Shown here piece after piece: positions 11,036 through 20,850 of a stretch of 64,000 nucleotides of DNA. The stretch's first letter is position 1, and each line of letters opens with the position of its first letter. The DNA lies in the NCBI RefSeq assembly GCF_000003195.3, contig NC_012873.2:66907615-66971614 (forward strand). Direction: 5' to 3'. Source of the DNA: Sorghum bicolor (Eukaryota > Streptophyta > Magnoliopsida > Poales > Poaceae). The notes beneath the pieces are model-generated. The model saw only the letters and a list, made by a program, of their open reading frames with translations, did no database searches and was not told the DNA's origin. The translations under genes were made by a program, and so were the position numbers.

Positions 11036-13290
11036 GTATCTATTTTCTTCCGTGCGATCGCGATCGCGAGCCGTCCCCGTCTCCTGCTCCAACAGCTGCT
11101 AGCTAACCGGCAGTACCCCGTCACATGGGCAGGGCAAGGCAGAGGCAGGACATCCGGGAGCGAGCTGCTGCTGCTGCTGCTGCTTGCGTGGCTGCACGCA
11201 TCGTATACTGAACGAATGAATACACGTCTGCCAATGATGCCATTCAGACGGCCGGGCTCGGTTACTGTCCATCGCCTGTCCGGATCGCTCGTTCGGTGCC
11301 GATGCGATCCACCACCGGCATGCAGATGTAGTCGGTGGCACACTGCCGATGCTAGTATAAGATATGTGTGCGTGTATATATAAATATAATCAAAGGCCTG
11401 TAGCAGATCGATCGATCGGGTTTAATTCGACCAAACGCATTACTTTGGACGCAGTAAGTTCGGTAAACATGCTTGTACTCGTACGACATGGGTTGGGTCA
11501 CAGGCCAGAAACGAACGGAAGTGAGGTGAGGTTAGGCAGGCAGCCACCCCGTGCAACCATTGCGCGTCGTCGGACCGGGGAAAATTTTAACGATGCGTAC
11601 GAGCAGCGAACGCGATCGACGCAAGGCTGGTCCGCGTCCCTCTCAATCACCAAGCCAATCCCGCCACGCAGCGCGCGCGGCTGCGGCGACCCAGCCGGGC
11701 AGGCAGGCAGACTTGTGTGCCGGGAGTATGCGTGCGTGTGTACAGGGTACGGGTCAGCGGACCGCGGACGCGAGGCGGAGGAGGCCCCGCGGACCCAGCC
11801 GACGAGTGGGCACGGCCACGGACCCAGCCGCGGCGAGGCGGTCAATGAGGCGGACGCGGGCAGCCCGCGATTTTTAGGAGGGCGGGCGGGCGGGCGGATG
11901 GTTCCGTCCGTGGACTGGCGGTAACCGCGACGGGCGCGGACGGTAGCGTGATGGGCGCCACGGATGGTTCCTCCCGCTGCCGCGGCGGCGGCTCCCGGCC
12001 GGCCGCAGAGGATCCCAGGCTCGAGCGGTGGCTGTCGGTTAGTTCACGGCGTGGGGAAGGAAAGGGCTGGTGGTGGTGGTGGTGGTGGTGGAGCAGTAGC
12101 CGTGGGAGTATCTCTCGTCGTCGGCCTCGCGCGCTCCCTCACGTGCCATGTGTACAGGGGAACCCATCTGAGCTGTGCTTTCTTTTCCCCTCCGATTTTT
12201 TTTCCTGGTGTGTGTGTGAAAAAAAAAGAGAGGAGAGAGAGAGAAGAGAGGAGGAAACTTCAACGTCACGACAGGAAAGGCGAGGGGACGACAGCTAGCA
12301 GTGAGGGAGGCTGGCTTACCTACCGTGTGTCCTCACACAAAACACACTATAGTTTTCTCTCTCCGGCCCGTATCATGTAGTAGTAGTCCTGTAGCTCCTG
12401 TTGCTTTGCTTTGCTCGCTCACTAGTGGTGGTGCGGTGCAGCAACAACAACAACAACTTGTGGTTGCGTGCTTTGGTGGTTCTAATACAATGACCGCCAC
12501 TAATTGATTGCTCGATCGCGCGTACGACGTGGCGAAAGTAAAAATCTGGCACGCTGCTGGATCCATTACCATTAACCGCAGTGTGAGTACGTTCTGTTAG
12601 TACTCCAGCCTAGTTATACCAGCTACGACTTGGCTGGTTGCACCAGCGTGCACCTCGTCTCGTCCTTCAATTCCTTCCGTTGGGCCACCTGCAGCTAGCT
12701 AGCACGTCTTCTTCTTCTTCCTCCTCGTCGTCGTCCTGATCGACCCGGCCGGAAGAGAGCAGCTATAGAGCGTCTCAAGTGTAAAAGGGGAGGAGTCGAT
12801 CGCCACTTCCGTCGCCTCAACCTGCTGCCTGCCTGGCCTCCAACGCCAACGTTCAAAACCCAGGAGCTATCCAGCCATCTTTTTTTCTTTTCTTTTCTTT
12901 TTTCTCCTCATCCTGATAACAAAGCAAGCAGCTGTAGCTGTAGCTGTATGTAGGCCTCACTCATCAGTTACCTTCCCTCACGTTCTGCCACCCATAGTTT
13001 ATTAATTTTGTTTATTTAGGCCCTCGCTCCATTATATTTTCCAACTCTGAGCTCACCCTGTCGCCTGGCTAGTATAATACAATCTCCCAATCTTGTTCTC
13101 TTCTCTCTCCGTGCATACCTCTCTCTCTTCTACCTCTTCCTCCTCTCTCTCTCTCTCTCTCTTAAGAGGAGGCCAGTCCGGAGGAAGAAGAAGGCACAGG
13201 AGGAGAGAGAGAGAGAGAGGCCGGAATTGAATTCCACCGACCCACGCACCTCTAGGTCACCACCACCACCACCCCACCCCTTTCCATTTA
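11036..13290. other. Upstream region of the GATA gene
   Basis: Holds GC-rich patches, simple repeats (a GGT run near 12,070-12,090; a CT run at about 13,143-13,162; a GA run near 13,204-13,220) and no supportable gene. The open frames here (up to 186 codons) overlap on both strands and lack domains. The CT/GA runs just before the predicted start site are common in grass core promoters and leaders. Confidence 0.5.
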
Positions 13291-13298
13291 CCTCCACC

Positions 13299-13305
13299 TA
13301 TATAG
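13299..13305 (+). promoter_or_regulatory. Probable TATA box of the GATA gene
   Basis: TATATAG follows a pyrimidine-rich stretch and would place transcription start near 13,330. An alternative TATA-like site (tagtataatacaa) lies near 13,070. The choice is inference; no transcript data are available. Confidence 0.45.
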
Positions 13306-13329
13306 CTCTCCATAATTCCCCGGGCCTCC

Positions 13330-15840
13330 CCTCTCTTGTTAGGAGTACACACACAGTTCTCCATATAATTGGAGTTGTACCAAGCCACCCAGCAACTTTC
13401 TTCATCTTCTTCTTCTTCAGTCCCCTCTCTCTGTCCATCGACACAGCAGCTTGCTTGCCACCAAGCTTAGCCATGCAGGAAGAGTAAGAGTACAACACCA
13501 CAGAAGAGAGAGGAGAGAGAAAGAGAGAGTTAGCACCACCACCCTGATTCCACCCACCACTGTCGTCCCTTGCTTATTTACAGGCGTTCGTGATCACCAA
13601 CAGCTACTCCTCAGCTCGAGAGAGTGCAACGGGCCGGGCAGAAGAGGTAGCTGGCAGCTAGAGAGAAAAAAAAGGGGGCTTCTTTTTTGTGTGCACCAAG
13701 CAACCCAGGCCAGGGAGAGGAAGGGAGCGGAGTGAGTCATCAGTCGATCGTTTCCGGCGAGCTCACAGGTGAGTCATCAGTCGATCGCCGACGGTGCTTA
13801 TCATGTGCAAAAAAAAATAGCCATTTTCGCCTCCAAAATACAGTAGCAAGCAAAGGATTGATCGCAGGCAGGAGCAAGAATTGCATGTTCTTCCATTTTG
13901 AGTGCCCGTTTCTGGCCTCTCTTCTTCTTTCTTTTGTCTTTTGCTTCCTTGAGTTGCCATTTTCTGATAGCCGGCTGGCCTGGCTCTCGGCTGGCGGGTG
14001 GCGGTCAATTGTTGCCAGCCGGCTTCTTCATTGCCATATCCGGTTGGTTCTTCATCCCATTCCCTGATTGCCATGCATATCTGTAGATGCACAGCTCATT
14101 CAGGCATCCTCAATTCAATTCCTGGGGGAAAAAAAACGAAAAAAGACAAGACAAAACAGGGCTCAAATTTGGACTGTTGTTTCTGAATTGAATTCCAAGA
14201 CTGCACAAAAATTGCTTGCCAAGGCCCAAGGGAAAGGGATTCTAGGGAGGGAGGCAGAAGCTTCCCGGTTACAAGGACATCTTTGTATGCTCTTCTGCTT
14301 GCTGCTGCTGGCCTGGCTGGCTTTGTGCTGGTAAATGGATAGACGCGTATGAATTGGTGGAATTGGAATTGACTGGGTGAAGGGAGATATGCTGCTGAGA
14401 GTCACACGGCATTCCAATTCCTTCCCTTCCCCGCAGCAGCCTTGGCTTGTTTTTCCACAGTGTCCTTGTCTGTACCTTTGCATGCATCCCCTTATACTTT
14501 TACAGATATACGCTTCCATCCTCCTTCCTTGTGCAGTCTGGATGGATTCTCTGGAAGCAAAGCAGAGGGGACCGGCAGACAGTGCAAAAAAAAAAAAAGT
14601 CCAAATCCAATAGTTGCTCATTCTTGGCTGGATTGGAAGGGGGTAAAAAGATAAAATGCCTATAGTAAAAGACACAGAGATTCGATTCCTTCCATTATTT
14701 GCAACCAGCGTGATCGGATCAACGCAAATTGGTTAATTATAAAAATATAAAAGTAGCAGTAGTAAAAAAGAAGAAAAATGGGCGACTAGAATTCCTCGGG
14801 GTTTTCACCCGAGGACTCGGCAATAATTAGCCGCTTTACCGAGGGTGGAAGCCGCTTCGGCCCGAAGCAGGAGCCGCCGGCCAGGTGGCAGCCCCAGTGA
14901 CGCGTCGCGGCCAATGGCTGCACGCCACGTCAGCGAGCCTGCTTTTTGACAAATTCCTTGTGCTGGCCGCTTTGACTTTTACACCGGTACACAACACCAC
15001 CTTGGTGGTGAATCAATCAAACGCTCCGATTTTTCCACCCTCGTTTGTTCGTATTATTTTACTAGTAGTATATTTTATATTTAATATATATTTAAAATTA
15101 ACCGTATCGTGCATGTACTGTGCTTCCATCTGGTCGCGTATGCTTGCTTCAGAATAAAGAAAGGGCGAGGAAAATGGACCCGTCACATGCGCTGCTCACA
15201 TGGTGGGTGGGCCCCTCCCTCCCGCGCCCGGCCCGCATCATCATGCACCGCATACATATGGCCATGGAGCCCGCCCTGCCGTCACTTTGAATTCAATTGA
15301 ATTTGAGAAGGGAAAAAAAAAAATCTCCACCTCCTCCTACTCCAACTCCAGCCCTGTTGTCCCGCTGCCCCTCTATTTGTCTGTTTGTTTACCGCCCGCC
15401 CACCCCAGCTCATCAAAAGATCACATTTTGATTACTGCTATAATAAAGGAGTCGTAGATTAGCAGGCCGCCCATCTTTCTTTGAAAGGGAAGGATTTGGG
15501 CAACGTCTACTTCTGCCAAAAATACGAATTCATTCGCCGCCAGTTTCATCCTCCCTGCCCTCTATATGCAGTCGGCGTAGTATCTTTGGAATAAGTAAAT
15601 TGCAGGTGAAAAATAATCGGCGTTGCCTTAATTTCATTCCATTTGTGCGACTAATGCATAGATATCCAGCCTGATATGTATTCTCACATTAATATGGAGG
15701 ATATTCATCGTCATCTATCTATTCCGCGTTTGGGGTCTCCCCTCTTTATATATTTTTATTATAAATATAATATATATCCAGCGCAGGCCGGAGGCGACTG
15801 ACTGACCGAATTGTATTGTTCGATCGATCGAAGCAGGCAG
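13330..15840 (+). other. Predicted 5' leader of the GATA gene with leader intron and uORF
   Basis: A CACAG/GTGAGT donor lies at 13,768/13,769 and acceptor-like CAG sites at 15,834-15,840 immediately precede the start codon, so a leader intron of about 2.07 kb is plausible. A tiny upstream frame ATG-CAG-GAA-GAG-TAA lies at 13,473-13,487. The donor is duplicated: a 19-bp sequence containing GTGAGTCATC occurs at 13,732-13,750 and 13,769-13,787. The candidate intron contains a GC-rich palindromic patch near 14,800-14,880 and otherwise no coding signal. An unspliced leader or a start site nearer the ATG remains possible. Confidence 0.4.
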
Positions 15841-17956
15841 ATGGCAGGCGGCGGATTCGTGGAGGAGATGATGAGGGAGCAGAGCCTCCTGGAGGCGACG
15901 TGCGGCGACCTCTTCGACCACATCGACGACCTCCTCGACTTCCCCAAGGAGGACTCCGCCGCCGACGTGCTCCTCCTGGACGCGCCGGCGCCGGGGAGCC
16001 CTCTGTCGGCGCGCATCATCGACGTCGGCCGCGCCGGCAATGCGCTCGCCCCTCCCGCTCCCCCCGCGCTGGCGCCGCCGGCCCCTGCGCAGCACGACGC
16101 CTCCGCCAGCGCCTTCTTCGCCGCCGCGGGGCACGACGTGTTCGACACCAAGGACGTCGTCGGCGCACACATCGGCACTGTGAGTCCCCTACTCCCTTCC
16201 TGTTCCGTTCTCTTCCGCCGCGCATTGCCCGTGTCGGTCGTGCAACTGCAACGCGTTTTTTTTCTCTCTACGCTATCTCTACTCGTACTGTGCGGGCGAT
16301 TCCTCGTGAAACGGAACGGAACGGAGTTCAAAATAGCTGGGCGCCAACGCCCCGGCCCCCACGCCGCGGGCGCCAGGGGACACGCCACGCGCGTCGGCGT
16401 CGGGCACGACCTGGCGCCTTGCGCGCGGGGCGTGATGATTTGTTGTCGTGTCCGTGCGCGGCGCGGTGGGTGGTTGGAAGAGGAGGAGGAGCGGGCGGTG
16501 TCGGTGGCCGACGGGCGGTGGCCGGTGAGATCGTGATCGGAATTACCACCGCCCCCGGCCGCTGTTTGGTTGGACTTTGGATATTACGGCCGAGCCCGTG
16601 TTACGTCGTCGGAGGGCCCGTCACTTTTCTTGGTAGCTCGCCAGCCCAGCAACTAATCCCCTAGTGCTGTACCTGCTGGTGGTAGTATTTTTTTTCCTCT
16701 GTTTACGCAACCGAAATTAAACCTGGGGCCCAGCCCGGCCTGGCCCATTCGTTGATGATTGCTTTGCAGTACAAATCTGATTTATTACTGTTGTACGTAA
16801 TGTGAGCAGTACGATGATGACTGACTAAAGTAAGATTAGGACCGGGGGGAAGACGATGACGTCATTCATGGCAGATAGAGATTGTAGTAGCTGCAGCGGC
16901 AAAGCTGGCAGTGTCGGTGTCGGTGCTGGGCGCGTCGCATGATTCTGTTCTGACGTGGCAACTAATGATTCTGATTCCCTGTGGTTGCAGTGCGATGACA
17001 TGGACATGGACATGGCGCAGCTGGAGTGGCTGTCGGGGCTCTTCGACGACGCGTCCATCCCGCATGAGCCGGCGTTCCCTGCCGCGGCGGCGGGCTGCGC
17101 GGCACCCATCATCAAGAGCTCCGCGCTGGCGGCCGGCGCGCTGCTGCCGCCGGACAAGATGGAGGACGCGCTGCTGTTCCGTAGCTCCAGCCCCATCTCG
17201 GTGCTGGAGCACGGCAGCTTCAACAACGCCAACGGCGGTAGTGGCAGCGCTGGCGGCTCAGCGTCCTCGTCCTCGTCCTCGGCGTCCTCATCCTCGGAGT
17301 CCTTCTCCGGGAGCGGGAGTGGGAGCGGCGGCGGGCACGCGTGGTCGGCGCCCGTGTCGCCGCGCCAGGCGCCGCCGCCGCCCGTGCTCGTCATTCCGGC
17401 GCGTGCGCGGAGCAAGCGCTCCCGCCCGTCCGCGTTCACTGGCGCCGCCGCGCGCGCTGGGGTGGTCGAGGCGCCCACCATCCTCGTGCCGACGCCCATG
17501 TACTCGTCCGGGTCGTCCCACTCGGATCCCGAGAGCATCGCCGAGTCCAGCCCGCACCCGGCGCCGCCCATGAAGAAGAAAAAGAAGGTTAAGAAGCCGG
17601 CGCCCCCCGCGCCTGCTGCCTCTTCCGACGACAATGACGGCGACGCAGACTACGAGGAAGGCGGCGAGCGCGCGGAGCCGCAGGGCGGCGCCGTCAGGAG
17701 GTGCACGCATTGCCAGATCGAGAAGACGCCGCAGTGGCGCGCGGGCCCGCTGGGACCCAAGACGCTCTGCAACGCCTGCGGCGTGCGCTACAAGTCCGGC
17801 CGCCTGTTCCCGGAGTACCGCCCCGCGGCGAGCCCCACCTTCGTGCCGTCCATCCACTCCAACTCGCACAAGAAGGTGGTGGAGATGCGCCAGAAGGCTG
17901 TCCGGAGCGGCGACCCGTCGTGCGACCTCCTGCAGTTCATCCGCCGCCGGGATTGA
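15841..17956 (+). CDS. GATA zinc-finger transcription factor
   Basis: Two coding exons, 15,841-16,179 and 16,991-17,956, joined by a phase-0 intron (ACT/GTGAGT ... TTGCAG/TGC), give 434 residues. A single plant type-IV zinc finger, Cys-X2-Cys-X18-Cys-X2-Cys, occupies residues 351-376 (C351, C354, C373, C376; [13 protein letters not shown] ... [20 protein letters not shown]), the class A arrangement. It binds W-GATA-R motifs in the nucleus. A basic stretch KKKKKVKK near residues 308-315 is a likely nuclear localisation signal. The N-terminus is acidic ([14 protein letters not shown]), as in Arabidopsis GATA2/4/9/12-type activators linked to light and brassinosteroid responses. Residues between are Ser/Ala/Pro-rich. 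The start is the first ATG; the upstream in-frame codons begin with TTG only. The coding sequence is very GC-rich, normal for grass genes. Which paralogue this is cannot be settled here. Confidence 0.95.
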
Positions 17957-19261
17957 CGTCCCGGCACGACGTCGCCGGACTGTCGGTCGGTCGGTCCGTC
18001 GGTCGTTCTCGTCCCCCCGTAGAGCTATATATGTATACATATTAGTATGTATGCATGCATGGTTGCTTCATCAGTCGTCGTCGTCGTCGTCCATCATGGT
18101 CATCATCACCACTTCACCGGTCACCGCTATGGATCCCACCCAACCCATCATCACATGCATTGGTTTCAGTCAGCATCCATCCAGTCCCAGTCCATCGCCG
18201 GGCATCCTGGCGTTGTTAGTTCATTAGGTCTTTTTTTCATCGGGGGCTAGTGTTATTTTACCTTTCTTCTTTTTTGTCTATTGGTTAATTGGTTCCCCCC
18301 TGAATGTTTTTTGTTTGTATAGAGAGAGAAAGAGAGAGGAGGGTGAGAGGAGGGGCAGGAGAAATAGATGAATCAGAGTGGTTGCTGCATTGCAATTGCA
18401 GTTGCTTGCAAGTTAGGTAAGGTGAGAAGGAGAGCTAAACCAGCAGCAGAGGGAGACAGATTTAGAGAGGAAACTTTGCAGCTAGTCAGTCAGTGAGTCA
18501 CTTAGAAGAAAACAAGGAGAGTGCTTTAAGCAAGTGAAAGGGGAATTTGTTGGTTTGCTAATTAGAAGGGAGGTTATGTCAGGTCAGGTCAGGTAGTAGC
18601 TATCAGCATCATCCATGAGGATTTTCAAACTTAAAAAGAGGGGGACAGCCATCATCCATCATAGTCTGTATCTGGAGCTTGGTGTACTGAACTCTGAAAA
18701 TTCTTTTTGCAGTTCATCTATGTTTAGGGATTGATAAGTGTTGTTTGGTTTCTTCTATACTAGTAGTGCTTCCTTTTAGCCAATAATTAATTATATATGA
18801 TTTTGCTCTTGTTCTTTTCTCCTGCCTTGTTGCCTCCATCTATATACAAAAGCTGTGACCATCAAATCTGAGGACCTATCATTTTCCTTCACTTGGTTGT
18901 GGCTCAGAAATGCATTCAGTGACTTTGGGGGGGCTCCTGCAACGGCCAGACAATAACAAGCAACATGAACTAGACTATAAAAGTTTTTTTTAGCATGAAC
19001 TGGTGAACACTGCAGTGCAAGAAATGAGCCTGGGAGGAATGGTGAATATCGATTATTGTACCAAGGTTATACAAATGGAAAATAATGCCTCCTGCTGTGC
19101 TGCAGGCAAGAGACAACTTGGTGAACTGAAACGTATTGTCAGATGAGCTGGACATACAGAACGGAATAGAGATGACAACACCTGCTGTTGCAATGTGTCC
19201 TCTATGAGGCCCACAAATCCAAGCTCTCCTGAACTGATGATGCTGGGCTGCGGCCTGCTGT
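17957..19261 (+). other. 3' flank of the GATA gene, then intergenic
   Basis: After the TGA the sequence falls from GC-rich to AT-rich. The 3' untranslated region probably ends between about 18,250 and 18,850 but no single polyadenylation signal stands out. Contains GA-rich stretches near 18,320-18,360 and a short (GTCAG)n-like run near 18,575-18,595. No further gene seen. Confidence 0.45.
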
Positions 19262-19314
19262 TGCAATTTTTGTCATTGTTTTTTCCCTATAGTCAAACAA
19301 TGACAAAAATTGCA
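19262..19314. repeat. Perfect 20-bp inverted repeat, 13-nt loop
   Basis: TGCAATTTTTGTCATTGTTT at 19,262-19,281 is exactly the reverse complement of 19,295-19,314, with a 13-base loop. It lies between the GATA 3' flank and the LINE relic. A perfect arm in otherwise diverged intergenic DNA suggests a recent inverted duplication or a hairpin-forming transcript end. Confidence 0.95.
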
Positions 19315-19599
19315 TTTTGTCTGAACAACAATAGAAAAAAACGAGGCACCTAACATATAGGAAAATGCAAAAACAATCTATGCATACGACCACAGAGGAA
19401 ACAATCTCTGAATATTTTGTCTGCAAATAAAAAACGGCTCTGGATACAAAATAGAAAACTGAAGAAGACCAGCAAGATGGCTGTGTTTCCGTGTTTGGCA
19501 GACAGTATGACACCTTGGCATGGAAGATGACTGATTTGGAGTACATTACCTTGAGTCAATCCTTCACAGCCGGATTCTTGAGCCAATCATGCAACAAAC

Positions 19600-20571
19600 A
19601 GGAAGATGGCATAAGAGAGGGGTTCTGGGCTGTACAACTAGAGCACTCCTTATATAATATAGTACGGGATCCCCACGCAACAGTCTCAAAAGTGATGGCT
19701 ACTAGCCCACTAAACATTTCTTTTAGAAGGGCCTTGGTGGATAAGAAACTTGCAGATTGGCTTAGTTTAGTAGCAAGGATTTCAAATGTCGAACTGGTGG
19801 AAGGTTCTGATTATTTCAGATGGGGCCTTACCGATTCTGGACTATTCTCTGTCCGCTCAATGTATCTATATCTTATAGATACACAAATACCTTTTCGTCA
19901 TAAGAAAATCTAGAAGATAAAAATTCCTCTAAAAATCAAAATTTTCCTTTGGTTTTTGCAAAGAGGGGTCGTCTTAACCAAGGACAACATCGCCAGGAAA
20001 AATTGGAAAGGAAGTCAAAAGTGTATATGCTGTAATGGGAATGAGAATATCCAACACTTGTTCCTGGACTGTCCCTTAACCAAAATGATATGGAGGATTA
20101 TTTTCTTTGCTACTAATTTGTCCCAACCAAGATCAACCAGCCACATGTTTGGTAACTGGCTATCTAATCAAAATAAAAGGATTAGGAATTTGATCTGGGT
20201 GGGGGGTGGCTGCCATGCTATGGGCAATTTGGAGATGCCGCAACGATGTTGTTTTTGATCAAAAGAAATATAACACTATCTTGCAGGTCATCTTCAGAGG
20301 AGCATATTGGCTACGCTTTTGGGCCCATCTGCAGCGTGACGAGATAGCCAAGGACGCACTCTCTACGATAAGCAAGAAATTGGAAGTTGTTGCTTTAGAG
20401 ATTTGAGATTTCCAATAAAGGATGAAAACATTTGTATTGTTTGAACTAGCGTCCTAGTCGTTTTGTAGACTTTGGCTTTCTCCTTTTATTTTCTCCAAAC
20501 TTTGTAATAATTGGCTGTGTACATCCACGGATGTAGAGGCCGGATATTTTATATCCATTATCTAAAAAAAA
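19600..20571 (+). mobile_element. 5'-truncated LINE 3' end (zf-RVT region)
   Basis: Translation gives GFWAVQLEHSLYNIVRDP, NISFRRALVDKKLADW, KIKIFLWFLQRGVVLTKDNI, CICCNGNENIQHLFLDC and AAMLWAIWRCRNDVVFDQ, in the order of the reverse-transcriptase zinc-binding region and C-terminal tail of plant L1-type retrotransposons. A TAG at about 19,911 interrupts the frame where Trp is expected, and the frame shifts near 20,205 at a run of G. It ends in an A-rich tail after 'atccattatct' near 20,571. The polymerase domain is absent, so the copy is dead. The left boundary is approximate. Confidence 0.85.
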
Positions 20572-20850
20572 TGAATTGATTCTCCAAATCAAATAAGTTG
20601 ATCGACAGTGAAGACAGAGAGAGCCACTTTTGGTCTCCTCTTCACTCACGGATCATCATCTAATTAACCAGACAAAGGCGCAAAAACGCGCTCTCTGCCC
20701 CCTTTAAATTTTGACGAGTATCATCATCACTGTATCAGACAGTGCTAGATTGTAGATTAAATGGGAATTACAAAATTACACTAGTAATTAAGTACATTGT
20801 GGGCAAGCTCATCACTGAAACAGCAAAGAATTCCATCCATCGGTCAGAAC
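20572..20850. other. 3' flank of the glycosyltransferase-like gene
   Basis: AT-rich sequence between the LINE tail and the minus-strand stop codon. Presumably contains the gene's 3' untranslated region. No unambiguous polyadenylation signal was identified. Confidence 0.4.

Noticed and set aside
11003..12380. Several 100-190-codon open frames upstream of the GATA gene
   Set aside because: No domain, repeat-derived Gly and Trp runs, and frames on both strands; best read as regulatory or non-coding sequence.
15816..16664. A 282-codon frame overlapping GATA exon 1 in another frame
   Set aside because: It is a shadow of the GC-rich GATA exon: almost pure Arg/Pro/Ala and running through the intron.
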